Of a stretch of 64,000 nucleotides of DNA, positions 17,127-27,809 are shown in pieces; the first letter of the stretch is position 1; each line of letters starts with the position of its first letter. The notes under the pieces were generated by a model. The model had not been told where the DNA came from and did no database searches. It saw nothing but the letters and a program-made list of their open reading frames with translations. Origin of the DNA: Rickettsiales bacterium (GTDB taxonomy: Bacteria > Pseudomonadota > Alphaproteobacteria > Rickettsiales > SXRF01); the NCBI GenBank assembly GCA_041396965.1, contig JAWKXN010000002.1, forward strand, positions 57,357 to 121,356. Reading direction: 5' to 3'. The position numbers and the translations under genes were made by a program.

Positions 17127-19022
17127 TTAAGCTACATCTGTATATTCATCAACATCCTTTCCACATAGTGTACCAAGCTTTTCTTCAGCCTGCTTTATTT
17201 CCTCTCCTATTGAGGCAAGCTTAGAAAGAGCTATTTCATACTCATCATTACCTATTATCCCTATTCTTTCCTGTAATTTTTCTTGATCATTTCGTAAACG
17301 AATAATCTCATAAGGCAAAACCGCCGCCTCCCATAACTTCACAGAATCACCACCAGATTCAGCAATGTTATACTCCCGGATTTCTTCCATCATTTGATCA
17401 CTATATAAATTGTCATTTATATATTTTGTAAAAGAATCTTTATCAGACAAATCAACTTCAACCGCCGCTTCCAAAAAAATATTTCTGATATTTATCAAAT
17501 CAGATGAAACTGCGTCTATACGCGACAAAAACTCTTCAATCTCTTTTCTATTAAGTAAATCTGGATAATAAGCTACAACAGACATTATCTTTTTAACAGA
17601 AGACTCTAAGAGATATTCTTTATTATTTCCCGCGAACTTTTCAACATGATGTGACCTGTCAACTTCAATAGTGCTTTTTCCTCTATATTTCTTAACATTA
17701 TTATTTCTGGTCACACTTAAATTTTTATTTTTATACGCTACTGAGTCATTAGATTTTTTTCTGTCCCATAGCTGTTTACGAAAATAACTCAAATAATACT
17801 GACGAATAGTCATGTCATTTATTCTACTGGCTATATTCTGACAATCACTATCTAAAGCCGCCTGTTCCTCCGCTACCGTTAAATCATATTTTGCCGATAA
17901 GCTATCCCACAAAATTTGAGAAATACGCTTCGCGGAAAATAGGGTTTTCTCAAAACCAACTTTGCCATATTTACGTGTATAAGAATCTGGATCCTCTCCC
18001 GAAGGAAGGCTAGCGTAACGCAACGAATAACCAGCCTTAAGCAAAGGCAAAGCGATGTCAGCGGTTCTAAACATAGCTCTTCTACCAGCATTATCAGCAT
18101 CAAGACAAAATATTGGCTCTTTAACCAACTGCCATAAAAGTCTTAAATGATTATCAGTGACCGCCGTTCCAAGAGTCGCCACACAATAGGGCACGCCAGC
18201 CTGCACGCTCATGACCACATCCATGTAGCCTTCCATAACCACGATCGTATTATGTTCTCTTGCCGCTTTTTTCGCCTGATCAAAATTAAATAATAACTCT
18301 CCCTTCTTAAATAATTGGGTTTCAGGAGAATTAAGGTATTTTGGCAGCTTTTTATTACTATTATTTATAAGTCTACCACCAAAAGCTATTACTTTTCCTG
18401 AGGAATTACGTATAGGAAACATTATACGACCACGAAAACGATCATAAATCCTACCATTATCAGGAACTATTATAAGTCCTGCCTCCTTCTGTAAAGACTC
18501 AGAAAAACCTTCTTTGATAAGATAATTATACAAATCTGAATTATTTTCAGTAGCATAACCAATACGAAAAGAATGTATAGTCTCGTCTTTAACACCACGA
18601 CCAGAGATATAATCCCTAGCGATTATCCCGTTTCCTCCCGATAAATTTCTTTCAAACCACAAGCATGCCGCTTCCATGACATCATAAAGGTTCTTTTCTT
18701 GCTTAACTTTAATACTATCTTGAGCGGTCATAGCAAGAATTTCTATACCAGCCTCTCTCGCTAAATTTTTAACCGCCTCACCATAAGAAACTCTCTCAAA
18801 GCGCCTAACGAATTCTATCGCGTCTCCATGAGCGCCACAGCCAAAACAATGGAAGAAACGCTTATCGTCATTTATGGTAAATGATGGTGTTTTTTCATTA
18901 TGAAAAGGACATAAACCCTGATATTCTCGCCCATGCTTCTTTACCGGCATACGCCTGCCAATAACTTCTGATACCAAAAAAGCGGAGCGAATACGTTCTA
19001 TCAGTGATGGATTAAATTTCAT
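17127..19022 (-). CDS. dnaG: DNA primase DnaG
   Basis: Synthesises RNA primers at the replication fork. The 631-residue protein has the CHC2 zinc finger (Cys38, His41, Cys59, Cys62), the RNA-polymerase basic core, the TOPRIM motifs (VVMEGYMDVV and LDADNAGRRA) and a C-terminal helicase-binding region. Length is normal for alphaproteobacteria. It would be followed by rpoD in the macromolecular-synthesis arrangement; here two pilin genes on the other strand separate them. The YgjP-like gene diverges from it across 70 bases. Confidence 0.97.
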   Translation of the reverse strand: MKFNPSLIERIRSAFLVSEVIGRRMPVKKHGREYQGLCPFHNEKTPSFTINDDKRFFHCFGCGAHGDAIEFVRRFERVSYGEAVKNLAREAGIEILAMTAQDSIKVKQEKNLYDVMEAACLWFERNLSGGNGIIARDYISGRGVKDETIHSFRIGYATENNSDLYNYLIKEGFSESLQKEAGLIIVPDNGRIYDRFRGRIMFPIRNSSGKVIAFGGRLINNSNKKLPKYLNSPETQLFKKGELLFNFDQAKKAAREHNTIVVMEGYMDVVMSVQAGVPYCVATLGTAVTDNHLRLLWQLVKEPIFCLDADNAGRRAMFRTADIALPLLKAGYSLRYASLPSGEDPDSYTRKYGKVGFEKTLFSAKRISQILWDSLSAKYDLTVAEEQAALDSDCQNIASRINDMTIRQYYLSYFRKQLWDRKKSNDSVAYKNKNLSVTRNNNVKKYRGKSTIEVDRSHHVEKFAGNNKEYLLESSVKKIMSVVAYYPDLLNRKEIEEFLSRIDAVSSDLINIRNIFLEAAVEVDLSDKDSFTKYINDNLYSDQMMEEIREYNIAESGGDSVKLWEAAVLPYEIIRLRNDQEKLQERIGIIGNDEYEIALSKLASIGEEIKQAEEKLGTLCGKDVDEYTDVA

Positions 19023-19092
19023 AAAACTCTTATATAATCAAAACCTCTCACAGAGGTAAACTTAAAACAAAATATAACTCTTAAAAACTATC

Positions 19093-19803
19093 ATGAATAT
19101 ACATCATAGAGATCAAAATTACTTCATAAAAATTGATGAGAAGAATATTCCAATAAACATAAAAAAGCACTACTCATCACGCAAGATTACAATAAGCTAT
19201 CTCCCATTAAAACAATCTATAAACATAACCATACCTAAGAGATGCTCAACAAAACAGGCGATAAAATTCGCTAACGAAAAATATTCATGGATAACAAATC
19301 AAATAAATCAATATAAAAACATCAAAGAATTTCATGACAAACAAATAATATCAGTATTAGGAAAAGATATTATGCTGCGCCATATAGGTGGTCGTGGCAC
19401 TACAAATCAAAAGGAAAATATCCTTTTTATTTACGGTGATAGTGAATTCATGAAAAGAAGAGTAAAAAAATGGCTTATTCAGGAATTACGAAACAATATA
19501 GTCAAAATCAGCACCAATTACGCTAATAAAATAGGCGTAACTTTTGGGAAAATAAATATCAGAGATACCAGCACCCACTGGGGAAGCTGTAGCACAAAAG
19601 GTAATTTATCTTTTTCTATCAGACTCATATTCGCTCCCTACGAAATCCTTGAATATGTGATAGCTCATGAAATAGCTCATATAAAAGAGCATAATCATAG
19701 CAAATATTTCTGGGATCTGGTAGAAACAATATATCCAAATTTCAGAGAAGCCGAAAAATGGCTCAAAGAAAACTCTAAATCTCTATATATGTATGAATTA
19801 TAG
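19093..19803 (+). CDS. YgjP/DUF45-type (SprT-like) metallopeptidase
   Basis: Predicted cytoplasmic zinc metallopeptidase of 236 residues. The zinc motif HEIAH is at 192-196 with a third ligand at His202 (NHSKYFW), and the conserved THWGSCS lies at 161-167. Family members are widespread, and their substrates are not firmly known. It stands alone, divergent from dnaG and converging on the oxidase locus. Confidence 0.93.
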   Translation: MNIHHRDQNYFIKIDEKNIPINIKKHYSSRKITISYLPLKQSINITIPKRCSTKQAIKFANEKYSWITNQINQYKNIKEFHDKQIISVLGKDIMLRHIGGRGTTNQKENILFIYGDSEFMKRRVKKWLIQELRNNIVKISTNYANKIGVTFGKINIRDTSTHWGSCSTKGNLSFSIRLIFAPYEILEYVIAHEIAHIKEHNHSKYFWDLVETIYPNFREAEKWLKENSKSLYMYEL

Positions 19804-19826
19804 CCCTATTCCTATAAGCTAAATAA

Positions 19827-19955
19827 TCAGGAAGCTAGCGACATCCCCATGCGCATAACCGTGATATAATAAGTCACGACAATAATAGAAAAAAGCACCA
19901 AAAACAAAACTAGGTTCTTTCTCTTTCTTAAATCCTTAAAATCCCTATCAGACAC
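19827..19955 (-). CDS. CoxF-like 42-residue membrane protein of the cytochrome oxidase locus
   Basis: A tiny protein (starting GTG, read as Met-Ser-Asp-Arg-Asp-Phe) with a charged head containing DLRKRKN and one membrane helix (about 13-33), ending YYITVMRMGMSLAS. It resembles the short CoxF-type peptides that many alphaproteobacteria encode between ctaB and ctaG: Arg/Lys-rich start, one helix, a TVMRMG-like exit. The gap to ctaB is filled by another small gene. The GTG start has no strong ribosome site, so expression is not proved. Confidence 0.65.
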   Translation of the reverse strand: MSDRDFKDLRKRKNLVLFLVLFSIIVVTYYITVMRMGMSLAS

Positions 19956-19985
19956 AAATCACTCAATAATTAAACTTTTTTACTC

Positions 19986-20156
19986 TTATTCGCTATCAAC
20001 ATCTGATTCCCTATCCCTGCGTACCCAATCAAGCACTATAAGTACAAACAGGGTAAACATGCTACCAAGCACAAACGAACTACCTATAAGATAAATAGTC
20101 TGATGGGAAAAGTCAGAAAGAAACTGCGCTTTTTCAATAGCTGAACTTTTTTCCAT
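19986..20156 (-). CDS. 56-residue single-helix membrane protein between ctaB and the CoxF-like gene
   Basis: A short gene with a good ribosome site (AGGGA seven bases before the ATG at 20156), starting 11 bases after the ctaB stop. The protein has a polar N-terminus (MEKSSAIEKAQFLSDF), one membrane helix (about 20-42) and an acidic tail (RRDRESDVDSE). I do not recognise a family. Its tight position after ctaB suggests a small oxidase subunit or assembly factor (inference). Confidence 0.7.
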   Translation of the reverse strand: MEKSSAIEKAQFLSDFSHQTIYLIGSSFVLGSMFTLFVLIVLDWVRRDRESDVDSE

Positions 20157-20167
20157 AAAAATTCCCT

Positions 20168-21100
20168 TTAATAAGGCAAATATCCTAAATCAACAAATAC
20201 CCAACCATCCACCATTATAGCCGTAAACAATATAAACAGATAGATGATAGAAAAAATAAATGTTTTACGTGCCCATTTATCACCATCATCTGTTAATATT
20301 TTATGAACATGATATAAAAAATATAAGTTAAGTAGCAAAGCGCACACAGCATATACCAACCCCGCCATCCCTAAAGCCGACAAAATCATTGTACAGCCAG
20401 CAAGCAAATAGGTATATATTATTATCTGTGTTTTTGTGGCTCTCTTCCCAGCTACTACCGGCATCATTGGAATACCAGCCTTTTTATAATCATCATTCTT
20501 ATATAAAGCCAATGCCCAAAAATGCGGCGGTGTCCATAAAAAAATAATCATAAATAGCAAGAATGAGTGCACAGTAACATCACCAGACACAGCGGCCCAA
20601 CCAATCATCGGGGGAAAAGCTCCCGCCGCACCTCCAATTACAATATTTTGTGGAGTACTCCTTTTAAGCCACATCGTGTAAATAACCGCGTAAAAGAATA
20701 TCGCGAAAGCAAGGATAGATGCCGCGAGCCAATTAAGAGCGAGCCCCATTATCATTACTGAGAAAGCAGAAAGGAACAAACCAAAAGCTAAAGCGTCATC
20801 AGGATCTATTACACCTTTTGGAATAGGGCGGTTCTTAGTACGGCTCATGATAATATCAATATCACGGTCATACCACATATTGATGACTCCTCCCGCGCCA
20901 GAAGCAAGAGCTATACAAAACACCGCCAATATCTGCTGAAATAAATTTATGTAACTACCGGTAAAAGATAAAGCAACAGACATACCGACAAGACCAGTAA
21001 AAACCACAAGAGTCATAACCCGCGGTTTTAGCAAAGTTATAAAATCAGATACTGTAGATGAAGCTCCATAATCAGATGCCTGCAATAGACTATTATTCAT
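20168..21100 (-). CDS. ctaB: Protoheme IX farnesyltransferase (heme O synthase)
   Basis: UbiA-family membrane prenyltransferase that farnesylates heme b to heme O for the oxidase. The 310-residue protein has the allylic-diphosphate motif NMWYDRDID at 74-82 followed by RTKNRPIPKG, a second DDYKKAGIPMMP-type region, and about nine membrane helices. It follows ctaD after 51 bases in the order ctaC-ctaD-ctaB. Confidence 0.97.
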   Translation of the reverse strand: MNNSLLQASDYGASSTVSDFITLLKPRVMTLVVFTGLVGMSVALSFTGSYINLFQQILAVFCIALASGAGGVINMWYDRDIDIIMSRTKNRPIPKGVIDPDDALAFGLFLSAFSVMIMGLALNWLAASILAFAIFFYAVIYTMWLKRSTPQNIVIGGAAGAFPPMIGWAAVSGDVTVHSFLLFMIIFLWTPPHFWALALYKNDDYKKAGIPMMPVVAGKRATKTQIIIYTYLLAGCTMILSALGMAGLVYAVCALLLNLYFLYHVHKILTDDGDKWARKTFIFSIIYLFILFTAIMVDGWVFVDLGYLPY

Positions 21101-21151
21101 AAATAACTATTCCTTCACCATCAATACTGACAACTAGCGAATGTCCATAAA

Positions 21152-22726
<1,575 letters not shown>

Positions 22727-22738
22727 TTAATTCCCCTA

Positions 22739-23611
22739 CTAATTCTTGTTTCCACTAACAATATTTTTATCTTTTGATTTAATAGCGCTCTTTTCTGCTG
22801 AAACTTTTTCAACAGGCTTATCCACACCATTTTTACTTGCCACCCAATTAGCGAACTCCTCTTTGGAGACAACGTCAATTACGATTGGCATAAATCCATG
22901 ACCAACGCCACATAGCTCTGAGCATTGACCATAAAACCTTCCAGTTCTATTTGCTTTGAACCATGTTTGATTAAGCCGCCCAGGAACAGCGTCTATCTTC
23001 ACTCCAAACGCCGGAACGGCAAAAGCATGAATGACATCAGCACCTGTAACTAATACTTTTACTACGGTATCTACAGGAACAACCAAGCGGTTATCCACAG
23101 CAAGAAGACGGTGATCTCCTTCCTTCAATTCATTATCCTTCAATATATAACTATCAAAAGATATATTGCCATTATCAGGATATTCATAATGCCAGTACCA
23201 TTGATGCCCTGACGCTTTTATCGTCATATCAGCATCAACATCTTGATCCATATAGTAATGCAAACTAAGACTCGGAATAGCAATAGACACCAATACAAGT
23301 ATTGGTATTACTGTCCACACTATTTCAAGCTTAGTATTATGTGATTTTTTACTGGGAACTGGATTCCTCTTACGATTAAAGCGCACACAAATAATCGCGA
23401 GAATGGTAAGGACAAAAATAGGTATAGCAAAACATATCACCAATAAAATATTGTGCATCCATACTAATTCTTCCATGACTGGTGTCGCTGGCGGCTGTAG
23501 ATTTAACTGCCATGGCTTTGCCATTCCCTCATATAGCTTATCAGAGGCGTTTGCCACTGCTATAAAACCCAGCGTTAATATATTAGATAATAAAAATATT
23601 TTTTTCATCAC
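22739..23611 (-). CDS. ctaC: Cytochrome c oxidase subunit II
   Basis: Carries the CuA centre that accepts electrons from cytochrome c. The 290-residue protein has a signal sequence (1-22), two membrane helices (about 52-75 and 96-118) and the CuA ligands Cys230, Cys234, His238 and Met241 (GQCSELCGVGHGFMP) with His195 in ADVIHAFAVP. A Lys/Ser-rich tail of about 30 residues follows. First gene of the ctaC-ctaD-ctaB set; it diverges from tldD across 160 AT-rich bases. Confidence 0.98.
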   Translation of the reverse strand: MMKKIFLLSNILTLGFIAVANASDKLYEGMAKPWQLNLQPPATPVMEELVWMHNILLVICFAIPIFVLTILAIICVRFNRKRNPVPSKKSHNTKLEIVWTVIPILVLVSIAIPSLSLHYYMDQDVDADMTIKASGHQWYWHYEYPDNGNISFDSYILKDNELKEGDHRLLAVDNRLVVPVDTVVKVLVTGADVIHAFAVPAFGVKIDAVPGRLNQTWFKANRTGRFYGQCSELCGVGHGFMPIVIDVVSKEEFANWVASKNGVDKPVEKVSAEKSAIKSKDKNIVSGNKN

Positions 23612-23771
23612 TACACACTTTTACAAATATTTCTCAAATGAACGATAAACCAAATAGCAATATAAAAATCACGAAATAACTAGACGTTAAAACGGTTTGT
23701 AAACTTTCCTTGCCTATTGTGCAACAATTTTTGTATCTTATTATAAAATAATTATTTAATAATGTTATTAT

Positions 23772-25211
23772 ATGACAAAAAACAATTTACTAGATGATAT
23801 ATTTTTTAATAAAACCGAACTGGAAGAAAAGCCTGTTTGCTCCATCGTGTCCAACTCTCTGTCATCAATGGATGACGGTGAGCTATTCCTAGAATATGTC
23901 CAATCAGAATCTTTTATCTTTGATGATGGAAAATTAAAATCCAGCAGCTTTAATACTGAAAAGGGATTTGGTTTACGCTCAGTTCTTGGCGAAGCTAGCG
24001 CCTACGCTCATTCTAGTGAGCTTACCGAAAAATCTCTATTAAGAGCCGCTGAAACAGCGAAAGCGGTTAATTATGGTCAAAAAAACATACATTACGACCT
24101 GACTCCAGCTTTTGGCACTAACAAACATCTATATACCGATATTAATCCGCTTAATGAAATGCTATTTCAGGAAAAAATAGAAATTCTTAAAAATATAGAT
24201 TGTTATTTACGTACCGCAAACCCAAAAGTAAAACAAGTATCAGCCTCTCTTTCCGGTCAGTGGCAAGCGGTCAGGATAATAAAAGCGGATGGTCTTGTAG
24301 CCGATGATATACGACCTTTAGTCCGTCTTAATGTTAGTGTTATAGCCGAACATAATGGTAGAATGGAAAGTGGCTCAGCCGGAGCTGGCGGCAGAACTTT
24401 ATACACCAACTATCTAAATGAAAAAAATTGGAAATCTTTGGCTGATGACGCTTTGAGGCAAGCTCTGATAAACCTTGATTCCGTTCCCGCGCCTGCCGGT
24501 GAAATGCCAGTAATACTTGGCGCTGGCTGGTGTGGGGTGCTGCTTCACGAAGCGGTTGGTCACGGTCTAGAAGGTGATTTCAACCGAAAAAAAACTTCGG
24601 CTTTTGCCTCACTTATGGGCAAACAAGTTGCTAGCAAAGGTGTTACGGTAGTTGATGACGGAACTATAATGGATCGCAGAGGCTCTATCTCTATAGATGA
24701 TGAAGGAACTCCTAGCGGACGTAGTATATTAATAGAAGATGGTATCCTAACCGGCTATATGCAGGATCGTCTAAACGCCCGCCTCATGGGAGTAAAAGCT
24801 ACCGGAAACGGCAGACGAGAAAGCTATTCTTGCCAACCAATGCCACGTATGACTAATACTTACATGTTAGCTGGCAATGATGATCCCACAGATATTATCT
24901 CATCAGTAAAAAAAGGTGTTTATATAACTCATATGGGTGGCGGACAGGTTGATATAACTTCTGGAAAATTCGTATTCTCAGCCTCTGAGGCCTATCTTGT
25001 TGAAAACGGCAAAGTAACCTCGCCGATAAAAGGCGCGACATTAATCGGCAATGGACCTGATTGCCTTACCAAAATCAAAGCAATTGGTAATGATATGAGC
25101 CTAGATAATGGGGTTGGAACCTGTGGCAAGGGCGGTCAATCAGTTCCGGTTGGAGTTGGGCAGCCAACCCTACTTATAGAACCTATAACCGTGGGTGGAA
25201 CTAGAATTTAG
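23772..25211 (+). CDS. tldD: TldD metalloprotease subunit
   Basis: TldD is the catalytic half of the TldD/TldE protease, which processes small peptides such as microcin leaders and helps degrade labile antitoxins (known for E. coli). The 479-residue protein has the zinc motif HEAVGHG at 259-265, and the conserved GTPSGRSILIEDG and RRESYSCQPMPRMTNTY segments. TldE (PmbA) is not in the window. Downstream lies the long structured intergenic region with the 58-codon gene. Confidence 0.96.
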   Translation: MTKNNLLDDIFFNKTELEEKPVCSIVSNSLSSMDDGELFLEYVQSESFIFDDGKLKSSSFNTEKGFGLRSVLGEASAYAHSSELTEKSLLRAAETAKAVNYGQKNIHYDLTPAFGTNKHLYTDINPLNEMLFQEKIEILKNIDCYLRTANPKVKQVSASLSGQWQAVRIIKADGLVADDIRPLVRLNVSVIAEHNGRMESGSAGAGGRTLYTNYLNEKNWKSLADDALRQALINLDSVPAPAGEMPVILGAGWCGVLLHEAVGHGLEGDFNRKKTSAFASLMGKQVASKGVTVVDDGTIMDRRGSISIDDEGTPSGRSILIEDGILTGYMQDRLNARLMGVKATGNGRRESYSCQPMPRMTNTYMLAGNDDPTDIISSVKKGVYITHMGGGQVDITSGKFVFSASEAYLVENGKVTSPIKGATLIGNGPDCLTKIKAIGNDMSLDNGVGTCGKGGQSVPVGVGQPTLLIEPITVGGTRI

Positions 25212-25269
25212 ACTATACTTATCTTCGTAAAAATCTACTGACTTTCACATGGGACGTAGCTGAAGACTC

Positions 25270-25289
25270 ACTCGGCCTGCTGACCGAGT
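25270..25289. repeat. Hairpin ACTCGG-CCGAGT, related to the 25.83-25.99 kb hairpins
   Basis: A six-base-pair perfect stem around an eight-base loop, CCTGCTGA. Read on the minus strand the segment resembles the AGACCGAGTCAGCC words at 25834-25847 and 25965-25978. The surrounding 25212-25470 has no gene that I can see. Confidence 0.5.
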
Positions 25290-25470
25290 TTCTTGCCCAT
25301 ATCCTTAAACTTAATCCCCATAACCTAGCACCTAGAACCTATGCTCACACATGCAGCAAATGCTTAATATATTGCTTAACATATATTTTTTCTTAACCTG
25401 ACTTTTGTTACAATTCTGTTACGAAACGATTACAGAACTGTGAAATATTAGTTAACGACATTATTTTAGT

Positions 25471-25499
25471 TTGCACTCCTGATAAGTTTTGGTTACTAT
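25471..25499 (+). promoter_or_regulatory. Probable sigma-70 promoter of the 58-codon gene
   Basis: TTGCAC (25471-25476) and TACTAT (25494-25499) are separated by exactly 17 bases. This would give a leader of about 55 bases before the ATG at 25560. Confidence 0.6.
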
Positions 25500-25559
25500 T
25501 TATTCATAGGGATTAATTTAGAATTAAAATATAATTATTAAGTATACAGGGGAAAAATT

Positions 25560-25736
25560 ATGGTTTTTAGTGGAAAGCATCCTATTGAAGTGAGTATAGT
25601 TGGTGGAACTCCTGAGGGTATGGCTACCGCTCAAGCACATCAGAACCAAATTACTGGTGGCGTGAGTGCCAACGAGATAAATGTACAACATGTAACAAAT
25701 GTACGAAATGATGACCGACAGATGGCAGTTAGCTAA
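25560..25736 (+). CDS. Unrecognised 58-residue soluble protein with its own promoter and terminator
   Basis: A short frame starting ATG with AGGGG eight bases upstream. The protein begins MVFSGKHPIEVSIVGGTPEG and ends NVRNDDRQMAVS. It is hydrophilic and rich in Gly, Val, Asn and Gln, with no membrane helix, signal or cysteine, and I recognise no family. The evidence that it is real is the whole unit: a well-spaced promoter (25471-25499), a good ribosome site, an uninterrupted frame, and an intrinsic terminator 18 bases after the stop. It stands alone between tldD and lpd. It might be an abundant small structural or regulatory protein, or a peptide precursor; TldD next door processes peptides, but any link is speculation. 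Confidence 0.7.
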   Translation: MVFSGKHPIEVSIVGGTPEGMATAQAHQNQITGGVSANEINVQHVTNVRNDDRQMAVS

Positions 25737-25753
25737 AATCTCCTAGTTGTATT

Positions 25754-25781
25754 AAAAAGCCGCCTTAGCGCGGCTTTTTTT
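25754..25781 (+). terminator. Intrinsic terminator of the 58-codon gene
   Basis: AAAAAGCCGC (25754-25763) and GCGGCTTTTT (25770-25779) form a perfect 10-base-pair stem with a six-base loop, continuing into a T run. Confidence 0.92.
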
Positions 25782-25826
25782 GTTTAAAGGAATTGGAGAT
25801 CTGAAGAAATAAGGAACAAGAAACGA

Positions 25827-25986
25827 GGTCAGTAGACCGAGTCAGCCCTACGGCATTAACTTCCCCGTATACCTCATGCGTGGTCATTAGACCACGCGAG
25901 CCTTCAGCAATGCTCCATGCGAGGGACAGTAGTCCCGTAGCGGGAGCGAAATAAAATGCTCAGCAGACCGAGTCAGCCTTGAGCAT
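25827..25986. repeat. Cluster of four related small hairpins between the 58-codon gene and lpd
   Basis: Four stem-loops in 160 bases. GGTC-AGTA-GACC is at 25827-25838. GCGTGGTC-ATTA-GACCACGC is at 25878-25897, a perfect 8-base-pair stem. GGGAC-AGTA-GTCCC is at 25923-25936, followed by a CCCG-TAG-CGGG overlap. ATGCTCA/TGAGCAT lies at 25956-25962 and 25980-25986 and encloses AGACCGAGTCAGCC, a word also at 25834-25847. The first three share an A(G/T)TA tetraloop. No coding potential is seen. They look like degenerate copies of a small REP-type repeat. Confidence 0.65.
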
Positions 25987-25996
25987 AGAAAACGCT

Positions 25997-27391
25997 CTAT
26001 ATATGAATAGCCCGCTTAAGCACATCAAGAGCCGCTTCTTTTACCGCCTCATTAAGCGCGGGATGAGCATGGCAAGTACGAGCAATATCCTCACTTGAAC
26101 CACCAAATTCCATCACCGCTACCACTTCAGCTATCAAAGTTCCAGCGTGTGGTCCTAAAATATGAACTCCCAAAACCCTATCGGTCTTAGCGTCCGCTAT
26201 GATTTTTACAAAGCCATCAGTCTGTCCTACAGCCCTGCCTCTGCTATTTGCCATAAAAGGAAATTTACCAACTTTATAGTCTATGCCGGATTTTTTGATC
26301 TCTTCCTCTGTTTTGCCGACGCTTGCCACTTCCGGCCAAGTATAGACCACACTCGGTACTAAATTATAATCAACATGTGGTTTTTGCCCAGCCATCCCCT
26401 CAACAGCCGCTATTCCATCCTCTTCTGCCTTATGAGCAAGCATAGGACCAGCAATAACATCACCTATGGCGTAAATACCGGAGATATTAGTCTCAAAATT
26501 ACCCCTAACCTCTATACGCCCTCTTTCATCCAACTTAACGCCAGCTTTTTCAAGTCCAAGACCATCTGTATAAGGTTTACGACCGATTGACATCAGCACT
26601 ACATCACCCTCTATCTCACTAGCCTTACCGCCACCAGCTGGCTCCACCTTAAGCTTCACATTTTTACCTGTACTATCAGCGGCAACAACCTTACTGCCCA
26701 ACATAAAGCTCATACCTTGCTTTTCCAGTAAGCGCTTAAATTGCTTAGATACTTCCGCGTCCATTACGCCACCGATACTATCCATAAACTCAACAACAGT
26801 AACTTTCGCGCCAAGCCGTCGCCAAACCGAGCCAAGCTCTAAACCGATAACACCACCACCAACAACGATTAAATGCTCAGGAACTTTCTCAAGAGTAAGA
26901 GCTCCGGTGGATGACACTATCTTTTTTTCATCAATTTTAATGTTCGGAAGACTGATAACATCAGAACCGGTAGCGATCAAAACACGCTCGGTTTTCAATA
27001 TTTCCTTACCGTCAACTACCACTTCATTCGTGTTTTTTATCTCACCACTGCCTTTAACATAGCTGACATTATTTTTTTTGAATAAACCTTCAATACCTTT
27101 GGTAAGATCAAGAACAACCTTATCCTTACGAGCCTGCATGGTTTTAAGATCCAACTCTACTTTTGCCTTAATACCATGAGTGGCAAAATTATGACACGCG
27201 TCCTCAAATTTTTCTGAACTCTCAAGTAGAGCTTTGGATGGGATACAACCGACATTAAGACATGTCCCGCCAAGCGCGCCACGTTTTTCTACGCAAGCTA
27301 CTTTCATACCAAGCTGCGCCGCGCGGATAGCCGCGACATAACCACCCGGCCCGCCACCAATAACCACTAGATCAAATTTTTTCTCAGACAT
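25997..27391 (-). CDS. lpd: Dihydrolipoyl dehydrogenase (E3)
   Basis: Flavoprotein that reoxidises dihydrolipoamide in the 2-oxoglutarate and pyruvate dehydrogenase complexes. The 464-residue protein has the FAD-binding VVIGGGPGGYVAAIRAAQ start, the redox pair Cys44/Cys49 in GGTCLNVGCIPSK, the NAD-binding VVGGGVIGLELG, and the C-terminal catalytic HAHPALNE. It follows sucB in the same direction, with a retropepsin-like gene and a lipopeptide gene between. Confidence 0.97.
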   Translation of the reverse strand: MSEKKFDLVVIGGGPGGYVAAIRAAQLGMKVACVEKRGALGGTCLNVGCIPSKALLESSEKFEDACHNFATHGIKAKVELDLKTMQARKDKVVLDLTKGIEGLFKKNNVSYVKGSGEIKNTNEVVVDGKEILKTERVLIATGSDVISLPNIKIDEKKIVSSTGALTLEKVPEHLIVVGGGVIGLELGSVWRRLGAKVTVVEFMDSIGGVMDAEVSKQFKRLLEKQGMSFMLGSKVVAADSTGKNVKLKVEPAGGGKASEIEGDVVLMSIGRKPYTDGLGLEKAGVKLDERGRIEVRGNFETNISGIYAIGDVIAGPMLAHKAEEDGIAAVEGMAGQKPHVDYNLVPSVVYTWPEVASVGKTEEEIKKSGIDYKVGKFPFMANSRGRAVGQTDGFVKIIADAKTDRVLGVHILGPHAGTLIAEVVAVMEFGGSSEDIARTCHAHPALNEAVKEAALDVLKRAIHI

Positions 27392-27404
27392 TTTTGTTCC
27401 TTTT

Positions 27405-27785
27405 TTACTTCACTTTATTATTTGCCATGTTAGGGCTTAACGGATTAACATCAATTTTTTGCTCTCTTGGAAAAACTACAAGATCCATATCCTCCATTTG
27501 GATAGCACCAAGCAAAACCTCATCACCCATAACCAAAGCACCAGCAAACGAAGTCCTATTTCCAAAACTAACCTGCACAGGACCAACATAAGGAATTGAT
27601 TTTTCTCTTCCATCTGCGAAAGTCACATCTCTATTTTCAACAGCTTCCAGTTTTAGCTGCGTTACAATATGCTGGGGTATACAAAGCATAATCGCACCAG
27701 TATCCGCCAGCGCCCGCACTTTCATTGACCCTAAATCAGGCATACGAGGATTACCGATAGTTATCTCCCCATAAGCTAGCCCCAT
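27405..27785 (-). CDS. Clan AA (retropepsin-like) aspartic protease domain protein
   Basis: A 126-residue single-domain protein with the aspartic-protease active-site motif ADTGA at 27-31, preceded by a beta-hairpin (MGLAYGEITIGNPR) and followed by a second strand set ending LLGAIQMEDMDLVV, where family members have their hydrophobic-hydrophobic-Gly motif. Such proteins would act as dimers. Substrates of bacterial stand-alone members are not known to me. It lies 13 bases before lpd in the same direction, so it is probably co-transcribed. No signal peptide. Confidence 0.85.
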   Translation of the reverse strand: MGLAYGEITIGNPRMPDLGSMKVRALADTGAIMLCIPQHIVTQLKLEAVENRDVTFADGREKSIPYVGPVQVSFGNRTSFAGALVMGDEVLLGAIQMEDMDLVVFPREQKIDVNPLSPNMANNKVK

Positions 27786-27809
27786 AATTTCCTCCGAATT
27801 ATGTAAACA

